Below are positions 1 through 12,099 of a stretch of 64,000 nt of DNA, piece by piece. Below the pieces are notes generated by a model. That model saw nothing but the letters and a program-made list of their open reading frames with translations. It had not been told where the DNA came from and did not search any database. This DNA is from Lophius americanus (taxonomy: Eukaryota > Chordata > Actinopteri > Lophiiformes > Lophiidae). Made by a program: the position numbers and the translations under genes. Positions within the stretch are counted from its first letter, which is position 1. Each line of letters begins with the position of its first letter. Location: assembly GCA_037951165.1 (NCBI GenBank), contig JBBDHG010000037.1:685001-749000 (forward strand), in the 5' to 3' direction.

Positions 1-3000
1 GCCACGACGCAGCCGGCCAACCTTTTGTAGATCCCATCGAGTCACAACACAAACAGGACGCCTTCAGGCAAAGCACGTCGGCACATGACCAAGTTCACCG
101 GACAACAGAGGTGTATGGTGACGGCGCCGATGAAGTGTAAGCATGGAGCCTTTACAGGAGAGGCCTAATTATAGCGCAGAAATATATTATATCATGGATT
201 CGTCATCGCAACCACGTCCGATGATCGGTTGGGTCAATGCGATAACTCAAAACGATTTCCGAACTTTATCTCCGAAAGTTTTCGGCCCATAATGTTGCAA
301 CTGTCGGCCCAATTAAGTCAAAATTGGTGAATATGAATGGACTGGAAGAGATCTTTTCTGTGTGCATCATAATCCCCTCTAATCGTTTAAAGTTTGCTCA
401 CTAGGGGGAGTTTGTTCCCCAAAAACACTGTTTTTTGGACATATTCACCGTATTTATTTGGATTTAGTCCAAATTTGGTGAATATGACTCGACCCGAGGA
501 TTTATATCTTGTATGTGTTCATATTAGATTGTCTAATAGTTCATGTTTTACTCTGTATTGTGTTTTAAGTATATAACATTTATTTTTCAGAGAGGAAAAT
601 AGCCTCCCACCAGAGGGCGAGAGACTTTTCTGCTGTAGTTATGACTTTGTGGCTCGGAACAGCAGTGAGCTCTCGGTGCTGCAAGGAGAAACACTAGAGG
701 TAAACTCTCATAATCAGGGGAGGAGGAAACGTTCCTCGGAGAAGTCTCAAAACTCATTGAATTGTGAGGTTGTTTTTTTTACCCCCCGTAGGTTATTGAG
801 TCCTCAAAGCGATGGTGGAAGTGTCAGAATCGGTTTGGCGAGATAGGATTTGTTCCCTTCAATATCCTGGAGCCTCTGTCGGACCTGAATAACGGCGGAG
901 ACCGCTCAGTGGTGCACAGAGAGTCAACTGTACAGTACAAACACACGCTCACATAGTTCCGCTCTTGTTTTATGTCAGTGCCTCAAAAAGTCCATAAAAT
1001 GAGGCTTTTTTTGTTTCACGTCATCTCACAGTTTTTATCCACTCCTGCTTTTCCACTACAGAAAACAGCCTTCTCCCCTCGGTCAAAGTGCTTTTCATAC
1101 ACCCCACAAAGCCAAGCTGGGTTCAGTCCTATCAGCCCACTTCGACCACAGAGCATGTTTCTACCATCCACGGCCTTCCAGGCAGATGGCAACGACAGAG
1201 GTAGTATATCCAAAGTACATGCTGTCAATCATAAAGAGAGACATATTGGATACCAGGAGCGTCTTATGTTCAGCTTCTTAGAACTCGACTCAACCGCTGC
1301 CATGGCACATTAAGGGCAAGTCTGGTGAAATAAACTTCAATGAATAGAAATAGAAATTGTGGAGGATGTTGCATGCCAATGCTTCATTCATTTGTTCTAT
1401 TTATACAAAGCCACGCCAGTGAATTTTGTTTTATGTACAAACACCAGGGTGTGTCTGTGAGTGTTGAAAACACGCAACAGGCTCAGATTATACAAGATTT
1501 CAGCATCTATCACGGAAATGCTACTAAGGACATGTCTCCAGCAAATAGGCAGCTTTTTAAAAGGTCCCTTTCTGGCCTTTTGTGCATCCATATCTGAGTG
1601 AAAGTACGCCTATCAGACTCAGAATCAGCTTTATTGGCCCTGTATATGCATACAAGGAATTTGACTGTCACAGTACGAACGTCATATAAATCATTTTAAA
1701 TTAAATGGACAAGGCCATAAACAAATATACAAGCTATAAACAAATGGAGATGATCTTGTGTACAGGCTATATACATTTAAATATATTTGTATTAACATGT
1801 ATATATAAATATATATGACGGTGCAAAGATGTCGGAGTAATGACAGTTGGTTGAGTTATTGTATAATGAGGGGATCCAGGTTATTGAACAACACTGACAC
1901 TGGTTTGATTGTCAGGTCGATGGCCCGTGGGTAGAAACTTAATCAGATGAAAGGCTGGGAAATTATTGTCCGAAAACAGAACAGTCAGAATGAGAATCTG
2001 TCAGAACAGTCAGAATGAGAATCGTTTTCATACACAGAATAAAGATTTTGCTTTGATATATTCGTGCAAGAAAAATATATACTGAGCAAAACTATTGAAC
2101 GCATCTTTCCCAAATAACTTATTTTGAGATCACTTTCTTGCAGGCTAGGAACTAATTCAACTTCATGGAATCATACTTTCAAATTGGCCAATTGAAATAG
2201 AAATGAAACGTGGCAATTTATCATCAGTATCTATGAAAAACGAGATAATGTTGATTGAAAACTCATTTTGTGAACATTGTCCGATTACTATATGATGATG
2301 AGCCATAATATTATAACTATATGCTTTATATTTTGGATATCCCTCAAAGGGGTCACAATTTGACCCTTGTCAAAGTCATCTTCACTTGCTAGTTAATATT
2401 CAAGTTTTAGTCGTTACTTTCTTATGACTTAGAAAAGTTTGACACATTGACTAACGATTTTGGGTGCACTGTATTTTCAGTCCTTATAGTAAATGATGAG
2501 CTTCTCGAGAAGCTGGCGAATAGAAGAGCCTCATCTCGTCAAGCAGTGCCCCGCACAGCTGAGACGTCCGCACCCCTGAACTACCAGTCCAATCCTGCTG
2601 AGGTGGAGTCCTGGCTCACCGCGAAGGGCTTCAGTCAAACGTGAGTGTGCACCGCCGCTGGAAACTCCAGCTTACACAGATTTCAAAAAATAAGGCTAGT
2701 CAGCGTCACTATTTCCCTAGAATATCCCATCTTGCATTGATGTACCAACCTTATATAGAAATACTTTTAATTTAATGAATGATTTCAAGTATGCAGATTC
2801 TCATTCCTGCAGGTCGTGGTAATCCTTGTGTGTTGAATCCAAAGCAACTGGACTTCTGTGTAGGCTTGAAGAGGTTTCACCTCTCAGCCAAGAGGCTTTC
2901 TCCGGTTCAAGTTGAAACAGAAGTCCGGTTGCGTTGGATTCAACACACATGGGTACTGAAAGAAAGTAATCCAGTAGTGTAATTGAATCAAGTGGAAATT

Positions 3001-4870
3001 TAAAACAAGAATGTCAGGTCTTTGGCATCACTGAGTTATAATTGGGTGCCTCGAGGCTACAGGGGGATGGGTAGGAGGATTAAAATGAAATATCATTATG
3101 CACATACGGAGCAGGCCGCTTTCAATGATTAACTCACTCCTGGAATGTGCACAATAGCATCCCCAGATGTCAAACAGTCCTCTCTGCTGATGCTCTTTGT
3201 TGCATCCTTATGTGAATTTAGCCGTATGAAGCGCAACAACACAAAGACGTAAAACATCGGTGGAGAGAACCTTCACATTATTCCAATTCAAACAGCTGGA
3301 TTCATCAAATGTGATTAAATCCACATAATAGTCTTTTGACAATAAAAAGCTCTTTGAAGCTGGGCAGACATCGTACTGATTTTTTTTAGTTTCTCCCTCT
3401 GTCCAGGACGGTTCAGAGTCTCCGCGTCTTGACAGGAGCCCAGCTTTTCTCCCTGACGAAGGACGAGTTCCGCACCGTCTGTCCAGAGGAAGGTGTACGG
3501 GTTTACGGACAAATTATGATGCAGAAGTCTCTTCTTGAGGTTGGTCCTGTCTTTTTTTTTGTCCAGATGTGCAGTGTTGTGTACGTGTGCAGTTATGAGT
3601 CTATGTTCTGAGTCGGTCGTTTGCTTGGCCTGGGATTTTAGACCCAAACTTTCAGGATTTTACTAAACTGTTGATCACCTACATCGACTAAAGAATATCT
3701 ACTTTACAATTTACAAAACCTAAAATAAACATTAGATCCTATAGATGTAACGTGTCAACGGCTTCAGTGGAGATACTTTACAATTGTTAATTACAACAGT
3801 GCCTTCTTGCTCCTGGTCTCGTAAAGAATCTTATTAAAGGTGTCTCTCTGGGTGTTGCTTCGTCCAGGTCGGGTTTGGAATGTGACCACAGAGAAGAGGA
3901 TATTAAATGTATATTGGTCATTCTCTAAAAGGCAATTCCAAATGAACCGTTTAAGTTTATCACAAAGAAGAGTGTTATGAAAAATGTATTTATTTGCATA
4001 TTTTATTTGACATTTATTGATTTAACAAAATGACAAAACCTTTGGTCAAGCCTATTTTTAAACAGTAAAATATATATTTAAAAAGGATGTTCAAGTTATG
4101 GAAAAACCTTTGATAACTTTACATCCTCAATGCTTTGAGTTGATTTGGAGTGGATTAGGGAGACTTAAATCACTTTAGGCTGGTTGTTAGCATCAGCAGC
4201 TAGCACCTGGGAAGACCGACGGGTGTGGATTCAAACTCTCCGGTGGATTTCTGAGGGCTAATATTTGTTTATTATGTCGAACGAGATGCAACACCACCAA
4301 GACAGTATCCAGCAAAGGTTGAGGAGGTTGGCGATATTAAAAAAAATCTACTTAAAAAATTTTGTATTTCATGGAAAATTGTCGGTTTCTATTAAATTAG
4401 CTCAACGTTTTGGTGAAGCATGATTTAGGAAAACTATTTGTCCCTTATTAGAGATTTTAGGTCGTATGTTGTTACGAAATTTGGCGTCACAAGCTGTGGT
4501 ATGTAGAAATAAATCCTATTTAACAAATAAGACTTTTTCAGTAGCTACGGTTAGATACTCATCCTCTGTGTCCCATTTGACAAGTGGTGTCCCTCAGGGC
4601 TCCATCTTTGGCCCCTTGCTTTTTAACATATACAGCACATGCTGCCATTGGGTCATATTATAAACAGGTTCAGTCACATTTTTCAAACAGAATGTTTGAG
4701 CTCAACCAAACAGCTGATCGGGAAATTAAAGGGTGAATGGTCTAAAACAGTCACATTTTTTTGGTCTTGTGTCCCCCCCGCAGGATGTGCACAAAGCCAC
4801 AGAACTAGAGAAGGTGATGGAGAAGCAAAAGCTTAAGATGGACCTGAAGTCAGACACGCTTGAGGTGTGA
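1..4870 (+). CDS. EPS8-like protein, 3' part (SH3 and C-terminal SAM-like domain)
   Basis: Seven coding exons are visible: 1-136 (5' edge outside the window), 591-699, 792-929, 1062-1200, 2481-2640, 3407-3539 and 4784-4870 (stop TGA). All internal boundaries are AG/GT and the phases join into 299 residues. Exons 2-3 encode an SH3 domain starting LFCCSYDFVARNSSELSVLQ, with the WWKC and GFVPFNIL signatures of EPS8 proteins. After a proline-poor linker, exons 5-6 encode the C-terminal SAM/PNT-like region (VESWLTAKGFSQT, then LTGAQLFSLTKDEFRTVCPE). The charged tail ends in DTLEV. EPS8 proteins couple receptor tyrosine kinases to Rac activation and actin capping or bundling at the cell cortex. The N-terminal PTB domain lies left of the window. 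I cannot tell EPS8L1, L2 and L3 apart, so no symbol is given. Introns carry a hairpin repeat and LINE relics. Confidence 0.93.
208..553 (-). repeat. tandem-unit dispersed repeat, copy A
   Basis: An intronic repeat in the EPS8-like gene. It matches, as reverse complement, the copy at 56440-56955. Shared blocks include CTCACTAGGGGGAG (397-410), a 'gtccaaatttggtgaatatgactcgac'-like stretch (about 468-492), and an outer block resembling 'gaactttatctcc' near 261. Two units follow each other with a period near 150 bp. I do not recognise the family. Homology between copies is seen by eye, not by alignment. Confidence 0.6.
1612..1945. mobile_element. LINE-type 3'-end repeat fragment
   Basis: It begins with the common fish-genome repeat 'cagaatcagctttattggcc' followed by 'acaaggaatttgactg'. 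An A/T-rich stretch and 'gtcgatggcccgtgggtagaaac' follow. I know this pattern as a teleost retrotransposon-derived 3' region, but no coding motif remains. Boundaries are approximate. It lies in an intron of the EPS8-like gene. Confidence 0.45.
1978..2025. repeat. short tandem duplication, about 24 bp unit
   Basis: The unit 'cagaacagtcagaatgagaa' and its flank occur twice back to back inside an intron of the EPS8-like gene. It is probably a replication-slippage duplication. Confidence 0.6.
2828..2948. repeat. inverted-repeat (foldback) element in EPS8-like intron
   Basis: Left arm 2828-2859 begins GTGTGTTGAATCCAAAGC. Right arm 2917-2948 is its reverse complement with about 2 mismatches over 32 bases. 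The 57-base loop contains 'gaggtttcacctctcagcca', itself partly self-complementary. The pattern resembles short foldback or MITE-like repeats that I recall from many teleost introns. It has no coding capacity. Confidence 0.8.
4380..4735 (+). mobile_element. non-LTR retrotransposon reverse-transcriptase relic 1
   Basis: Translation gives SSVSHLTSGVPQGSIFGPLL, the reverse-transcriptase motif with GVPQGS, near 4559-4618. A frameshift leads to 'MLPLGHIINRF', the usual continuation in fish LINEs, and then the coding sequence breaks off. It lies in the last intron of the EPS8-like gene. The surrounding 3975-4735 matches 5485-5965 block by block, so it is one of a duplicated pair. It is degenerate and not functional. 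Confidence 0.8.
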
Positions 4871-5517
4871 CAGAGGTTTCAGAGAAGAACGAGGTGAATG
4901 TAGTATACGCAGCTGGATGCAGCTCCACACCTGGATGATGTCACAGATGGATTTAAGCCTTTTTATAAGACATGCTGTCGTGTCTCACACATCCTCCAGA
5001 TAACAGATGTACAAGAACAAGGTTGTACTGAAAGTAAAGTTCGCTCACTCGCTATTGTCATTCACACTATTTTTGCATTTACATCTTTTTTAAAGCTAGA
5101 AGGGCTTTAAAACGTAAATTATTGCCAGGATTAATTAACGCATTCTTACAATTGGCCGTTCATATGTTTTAAAAATATTTATAGGATCCTTTGTTCTGGC
5201 AACATCTAAAATATGACAATAATCACAAATGCAGCACAGTTATCATAATCACGTACGGATCATTTGTTTAATTTTTTTACACTTGACTGAATCTGCTTTT
5301 TAGAGTTGTAACATGAGAACTCTGCTAAAATAATGAGCAGTTAGATTTCTGACTAATCCACAGCTAACAATGGACTCTTTTTTTTTTTTTTTTTAAGTGT
5401 GCTTTGATGAACCCACATTCTGATTCACATTAAAGTGTTTCCGGATTAACCCTTTAATGACCTCACTAGAGGAAAAAAAAGCTATGGAAAAATTATTTAT
5501 TTGTGTATTTCTTTTTT

Positions 5518-5520
<3 letters not shown>

Positions 5521-5552
<32 letters not shown>
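5521..5552 (+). repeat. poly(dG) tract, 32 G
   Basis: An uninterrupted run of 32 G follows '...ttttttgga' and is followed by 'cactataa'. It could form a G-quadruplex on the + strand, and its assembled length is unreliable. It sits inside the second RT-relic block, at a place where the first copy has no such tract. Confidence 0.95.
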
Positions 5553-5555
<3 letters not shown>

Positions 5556-5599
5556 TATAATTTTGGCCAATCGCTTGGTCAAACATGTTTTTACGGAAC

Positions 5600-5965
5600 G
5601 GGAAAATAGTCCATTTTAGTTAGATTAGCTGAACCTTTTGTTAAAGCCCGTTTTATAAAAGTATTTGACCTTTATTAAACATTTTTTGGTTGTTTCAAGT
5701 TATATATTTCTGTTTATTAGATTCTCACATGGTTAAGTATGCCAAAGAAATCCTAATTATTCAATAGGACTTCTCATTAACCAAGGTGCCTCCTCCTCCT
5801 TGGCCCCTTTGACCTACGATGTCCCCCAGGGCTCCATCTTTGGCCCCTTACTGTTTAGCATAAACATACTGCAGACGTCATATCATGAAGTGACACATTT
5901 TTCAATAAGATAGAGACTCAAAATGAGCTCAACCTAGCAGTTGAGCAGGACATAAAAGGGCTTTA
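5600..5965 (+). mobile_element. non-LTR retrotransposon reverse-transcriptase relic 2
   Basis: Translation across 5812-5871 reads TYDVPQGSIFGPLLFSIN, the same RT motif as relic 1. The upstream AT-rich lead and the downstream 'tgagctcaacc...' stretch also match relic 1. The shared order and the shared internal losses suggest a local duplication or two insertions of one decayed subfamily. No open frame survives. Confidence 0.75.
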
Positions 5966-7468
5966 GGGTGTCTTGTGATGACTATACAGAAAAATGATGG
6001 GTATTTTGCTTAGAGTCACGGCTTGAATAAAAGTTAAATGTTTTTTTAACAGAGTTGCGATTTTAATGCATTCCTTCTTTCCATATTCTGACAGAGAATT
6101 TGTATGATCAAGTCATTATTTCATAACATCTTGTAGAGAATTGCACAGAAGTAATTTTATAATTAACATTGAGTACAGGAAAAGCAACACGAAGAAATTA
6201 AAAAGTGTCATCGATGATGTCATCACATATTCAATCATGAGGATCATTATAAATGTCAACAGTCACTGGACATAAAATCATAGTCAAACAGAGTTCTGTA
6301 ACACAGCATGTAAATTCAAGATTTTTACATTGACAGCACCATTATATGTTAGCTAACGTTCACATCTGTTCTTCTGTAAGAAGTCAACATTTTATAAGGC
6401 TCAGCAACAAACAATTATTCACATTTCACACAGTTCAGTCACAGTTTCGTCCTTGCTCATTTGTTCATCCTCATTTTTAATTTCCTCTACCTCAACGCTG
6501 TATTGAAAGGAAAGTGAGAAAACTGTTGCGTTATTTCAGTTTAAGGTTTCACTCAAATCTTACTAATGTAGAATAATTGCTTCCAGTATTTGAGTTTGTG
6601 TAAATGATTGAATTAAAGAAAAGAACCTGTAAAACAACTTGGTTGCATGTCAAAACATGTTTTAAGTTACGTCATTCTTTTTAATGTTGTCCAAAAGAGA
6701 ATTCATAAATATTCTTATTTTAATTTTTATGCTGACGACAAACGTTAAAGATTCGGTAAATCGTAGGTAAGCGAGGCACATTGGAGGATCATGGTCTTGA
6801 ACCATCCAGATAAAGGGGGGGGGTCACCTTATCTCGAGGCCAAGATGGACGAGGCCAAAACCTTTTGGACAAGGAGACCAGACCCCTGAATCTGGAAGGA
6901 AGCCACCATCAAAATCAATGACTTTCCACAACGAAATAATGGTTAATTAAATATCTTCTTAATCTTGCGGAGGTATACATTTTGTGAAAAACAAAAATAA
7001 ATTATATAAATCAATTAGCACTTATAGAGTTCATACAGTTCTACAGTATGGGCAATAAAAATGATGGTTCTGATTTGACATAAAACCTACCATAAAACCT
7101 AATGACTCTTAAACAGACCTATCAAATGTGATTCATTGGCCAGAGAAATTAGGTGGTTATGGGATACATGCTGATGTTCCCCGTGATTCGAGCCCAAACT
7201 ATATGAACTCAGCTCGAATTCCCCAGTATTGATCCATTAACACAAGAAGCCATGACAAACGATCCTTCCACACTTCTCCTGAGAACAAAGGCCTCGTCTC
7301 ATTACTGCTGCTGCTGGCTGATGAAAGATGTGTCACATTCGTACATTCACATTTCCTGTGTAATTGTAGGAGCACTTACTGAGGTAAATTAAGAGCACTG
7401 ATTACAGATGATCTCTTTCAACCGCCGAGTTCATTGTCTCAAGAGACCTGTGAGGAGAACAGCTGTCT

Positions 7469-10320
7469 TCACTTCTCACAGGTGCTGGCCTGGTCCCAGC
7501 AGTCCCACTCCAGGAGCTCCTTTCCCTGAAACCACAGCTGGATCTCCCTCTGCGCCCCCTCCAGTGAATCACTGGCATGGATAACGTTCCTTTAATGCAC
7601 AAACATTATTATTTTGCCTCCAAGGCCGATAAAATGCGTGAAATAACTTTGCAGGATGAAACACCTGGAGAGTGGAAGTCTCATAATGTTGTTCTTAAAA
7701 CCCCACGAAAAGTCGGGAGTATCGTGGAAGATTGTACAGATCCTTTGTGCAGATCCTTCTTGTTAACTCAAAAGCTATTCCATGGATCTTCTTTTTTCAA
7801 AATTTTATACACCCTAGTGTGAGAAAGAGTTAGAATTATAACTGGATTGAATTTGGGACTGTTCCGTTGTATATTTCCACCACTAGAGAGAGCTTCATCT
7901 CCCAAACTTTTCATCATTTCTCAACTGTTGGTCTGATGTAGTCTGAAGTTGGTGCCAATGAATCGACTGTATATCATAATTTACTCACTAGGGGGAGCAT
8001 ATATACAAAAACCACGGTTTTTCGGACATAAACCCCCATCTAATTGGGGATTGCTTATACAAAGCCTGGGATAAGAGACTTTTTTTCCCGCGTAGGCCTA
8101 GTTTAATCTTAAAAAGGTGCACACCATGGTGGTGAGATGGCATCATGTTACCTGCTGACATGAATGCTGAAGTCTCCTCTGACCGTGCCTGCCTGGGCTT
8201 CAGCCGGGTTAGTGTGTCCCACCATTGTACGTGATGTCTGGACCACTTTATGCCCCTCCCAAACCTTTAACAAAACAAAAACACAGCATTCAAGAGTTGT
8301 AGCAGGTGTACGCTCGAATACTGTGTAAATACATCTGTATGTTTCATGAAGAGAGAGAATGTCTCACCATGACAACCACAGGTCCCGAGGTCATGTAATC
8401 CAGCAGATTGGGGTAGAAGGGCTTTGCCCTCAGCTGACAGTAGTGCTGTGACAGGAGATCATCAGAGACCTTCACAGCAGACACAGCTCATTAAAGTCAA
8501 ACAAAGAACCTGCTAACAAACATATTTATGTCAAGACTACTGCACCTGCAACATTTTCAGGCCAACCAGCTTGAAGCCCCGCTGCTCAAACCTCTGGATG
8601 ATCCGTCCAACAAGACGCCGCTGAACTCCATCTGGTTTAACCACTATGAGAGTCTGCTCCTTCACATCTGGGAGATCTGCAGGGACACAAACACAACAGA
8701 ACATCTGAGGTCCAGCTCTACCCCTGCAGGAAAAACAGTCAAATGCCAACAGATGTGGACTATAAAAGACAAATCAGTAGATCAGTCGAGTAGATACGTG
8801 GGATTGTATTAACTAAAAAACAGGAAATAACTGAATTTCTTACAATCAAAGCAAGTGGAAAACAAAGCATTTTACTGTGGAAATACAAACTTTGGGTAAA
8901 ATGAACAGGAAAAGAACATATCTCATTACCGTAAAAATATTAGGGTATCTACATTCACATTTACGGATGAAAGCCTTTTCATCATTTAGCAAGAGTGCAC
9001 AGTTGCAGTAAAAAATGTATAAAAATATTGTCTATGTTTATGAACTAATAAATACAAACGATCTTAATTCTCTGGCATTTTATGTACTGTCCGTAGAAAC
9101 CATGAGTAGGTTGACATTGTATCAAGTTTTTTTCATGGTAATTTACTGTATTGTCTTTAACACAGTCACTGTAAGATCTTTTCAACCACAACTGTGCTAT
9201 TTTATAGTATATTATAAAGTTGTTTTTTTGCATTTTTTTTAAGTCTGACACTGTGCCAAGTGGACTTTCGTACTCCTTTTAAAATTCTTTTTTTTTTTTT
9301 TTTTTATCTTCTATTAGAGTATTCAATTTTCATCTCACTATTTTTATTATTATAAACATATTTACTGATCTTCCATCTTATTTTACAGTGATTGTGGCAT
9401 TGTTTGTATCCATGGTTGTCATCTTCATTATCACGATAACGTTTCCTTTCAGTTCTATCCCGATTGTTTTAAGTTTATTTTATGCGAAGTACTGGCAGCA
9501 TGTCAGTTCTGTGTGGTAAAAAAAAAAAAGAAGTTGTATTATTAAAATCACACAGGCATTGAAACAGACCTCCACTAATCACACACACTGAAGCTAATGG
9601 GTGAGTTGGTGCCATCAATTACACGCACACGTGACACGCAGCCGAGCACACATTCTACTCTCTGCTGGCTTTTCAGGTTTGGATCAGTGAAGACGAAGAA
9701 AGACTCTTGGCACTAGGAACGTTCAGGCTTCATTGGCCATTACGCACAGGTTTTGGGTCCGGGTCCGGGTGGCGCACTGCAAAGGTCACTTTTTGTTTGT
9801 TAGTTCCAGTTCATGAACCCGTGTTGTTTGGCAAGGGGATTTGTTTTTTTTGCAAAGTTTGGTGCAAACATTTAGTCTTGAATTGTGCCAATAATGCGCA
9901 ACAGTCATTTCTTAAATGAATATGCGGACATAGACATTTATATTATTATTGTCAAAACTCTAACTAAGGCTTAAAAAAAACAAAAAAACAACAACCTTAA
10001 GGTTTAAATAAAAGGACGAATTTCAAAGATACACGTTAAATTCTGGAGCATAAGTCCTTTCACTTGATAGTGCGCCCATTAAAACTAAATAAATAAATAA
10101 GGAAAAGGTGGGGAAATATCAAGAAAAACCACAAAAGTCACATCCTTCCTTCCTGACCAGTTTATTCAGACAGACACTTACTTGATGAGCTTCTGCAGCC
10201 AGTAGATCTGAGTCCATGAAGCAGGGCGGTGGGAAATCCTCGTACGAGACTATTGGTGGGTTTTTGATACCCAGAATAAAACTGCTGGAAGAGTTTCCTA
10301 AAAGCGCAGCGCTGTAACAT
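7469..10320 (-). CDS. nme4: nucleoside-diphosphate kinase 4, mitochondrial
   Basis: Five coding exons, 5' to 3': 10182-10320, 8546-8676, 8368-8469, 8152-8264 and 7469-7589. They total 606 nt, or 201 residues. The first about 46 residues are basic and hydroxylated with no acids early on (MLQRCAFRKLFQQFYSGY), as expected of a mitochondrial targeting peptide. The kinase core starts at KPDGVQRR (residues 60-67). Exon 4 encodes SRTMVGHTNPAEAQAGT. Exon 5 carries the active-site motif NVIHASDS, with phospho-acceptor His about residue 166. NME4 transfers phosphate from ATP to NDPs in mitochondria and binds cardiolipin. Wording around the motif (IQRFEQRGFKLVG, IQLWFQ) fits NME4 better than NME3. The start is the first ATG, giving the transit peptide. 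The 3' end faces the EPS8-like gene. Confidence 0.96.
7845..8085 (-). repeat. tandem-unit dispersed repeat, copy B
   Basis: It lies in the last nme4 intron. It contains TTTACTCACTAGGGGGAGC (near 7980) and 'cggtttttcggacata', and upstream 'tttcatcatttctcaactgttggtctgat'. These match, in reverse orientation, the copy at 56440-56955. It is a single unit plus the outer end, with no coding sequence. Confidence 0.6.
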
Positions 10321-12093
10321 GACCGCTCCGTGAGACTCGTCCTGTCAGCTGCGCCGGGAGACAGAAGTCAAACCCTCAGCAATCACACCTCACGAGTCAT
10401 CCCCGCCTGTCACTCAAACATTTAACTCTAATAGTGCCAGCTGAGTTCTCCAGCACTGGAAGAGGACTTAAACGTATTTCATGATTAGGCCCCGACGAAT
10501 TATTTATCCCCATTATTTATTTATTTTTTCTTGATCTCCTTCTAGAACATCTGTATGAGTGACTCAAGTGTTGTTGAATTGTTTTATAGCTCATCCGAAC
10601 CTTCGGGCGGAATGGCACAACATTAGAGGGGACCAGATGCTGAGCAAGGATTTCAGAGAAAAACAATAAAAGCATTTTAAGATTTTTTTGTTGTTGTTGT
10701 CATTTCCAAATACTCGAATCTTTCAGGTTCCACCGTTTAAGGCTTAAGCAAAGGCACATAATCGTACTGTTAGAAATGGTAGAATTTGCATGAACTTTTT
10801 AAAAATCATTTTATTTTTGTAGGAAATACAGGGAGAGGTGAACAATTAATTATGGTAAAATAACAATATGTATCTTTTAAGACCAGAAACATATCTAATT
10901 TAGCACAAATGATATATTGAGCCAAAACAAGTTGTAATCACATTAGAGGAGTTTAGCAATTAAAATCTATTAGTTTTGTATGTTGTGCTGAGTGACATTA
11001 AACTCTGTTTGTCTCCTTTTAATACTCTGCAATGCACAGAGCTGAACATAAATAGTGAAGGTCAACTGAGTATTTTAGATAGGTAAACATTGGATAGTAT
11101 TGATAATATTTAGACTGAAATAGTCTCTGCGTACTCTATGGCAACGCTTAATTTTCTTTGGGGGTGGGGGGTGTCATAGTATTGTTGAGGCCCATTCTGC
11201 TCCCCAGGTGCTGCCTACTCCTCCTCAGGCACGGGTCAAATGCAAAGAGCAAACTTCCCATTGTTATCTAACAAACAAAATAGATGGACCACTTTGTATT
11301 GGGTTTGATATTATTTTTTCCTTTGCTTGTCCCTTTCTTCTGCTGGCTTGGTTCTGACACATTAGTCATGGGATTTGTCTGCAGATGCTTCCTGCAGAAA
11401 ATCTAAATCTGGGCTCTGTACGGACCCGGACAAATGACTCGGATCATTTGTGCATTAGATCCAATATAAATGTGCGTATTGGTGATGAGTTGTGGAGAAG
11501 AGTTTTGTTGAATGCAAAGAAAATGACATGTTTAAACAAATGGCATGAGTTCACAGATGGGATAAAAATGACTGAAGGAGCTCCCAAAAATGTCACGTGT
11601 AAAAAAATGATTTGTAGGACATTTGGTCATCTCGTGTGGTCATGCACAAAAATTGTTAGATTTAGACTCTCAGTCCAAAATAATTAAGAATCTTTGATGT
11701 CCCTCTTAATTCAATCAATTTTGTGTCCACGTGTATCAAATACAACAGAATGAACCATTGAATTCACATGGAGTCAATTCAGCTGGTTGCAACTAATACC
11801 ATCAATCCTTTTTTATTTTTTTATTTCTCACAAGTCCTTTTTATTTGTTCACTTTGTTTTAGTTTGGCTTGAATATTTTCTCACCATGTTAAAAACAAAA
11901 GAAATTAAGAAAAAGAAAATCTAAATAAATATACACGGGTGAAAAATTATTCTGCACCTGAGAAACAATTAAATTCAACTGCAATTCAAAATAAACACAT
12001 TTTGAACCTTTTAACAACCAAACAGGTCTGCGACACTGCAACAGAACATAAAGTCATGAAATACAAAATACCAGAGTTTTACTAAAAAAGCTC
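10321..12093. other. nme4 promoter side and nme4-xpo6 intergenic region
   Basis: The DNA immediately upstream of the nme4 start (10321-10420) is the most GC-rich part and probably includes its 5' UTR and promoter. No TATA box is obvious. The rest is AT-rich. The frame at 11385-11687 ends 'FGHLVWSCTKI', faintly like the C-terminal tail of L1-type ORF2, but this is too weak to call. Nothing else is recognised. Confidence 0.5.
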
Positions 12094-12099
12094 TTTATT
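12094..12099 (-). terminator. candidate poly(A) signal of xpo6
   Basis: TTTATT on the + strand reads AATAAA on the minus strand, about 505 bases past the xpo6 stop. This would give a 3' UTR of roughly half a kilobase. It is a consensus match only. Confidence 0.5.

Larger units (their letters stand above)
4871..7468. other. convergent intergenic region between EPS8-like gene and nme4
   Basis: The two genes end tail to tail here. It holds the EPS8-like 3' UTR (no clear AATAAA close to the stop), the 32-base G run, the second RT relic and AT-rich unique-looking DNA from about 6000 to 7468. No further gene is seen. Confidence 0.6.

Noticed and set aside
8528..8812. 94-codon open frame on the plus strand
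   Set aside because: It is antisense to nme4 exon 2 (KPDGVQRR), which explains its openness.
11385..11687. 100-codon frame as a LINE-1 ORF2 tail
   Set aside because: Only 'HLVWSCTKI' is suggestive; no other L1 landmark is seen, so it is mentioned only under the intergenic entry.
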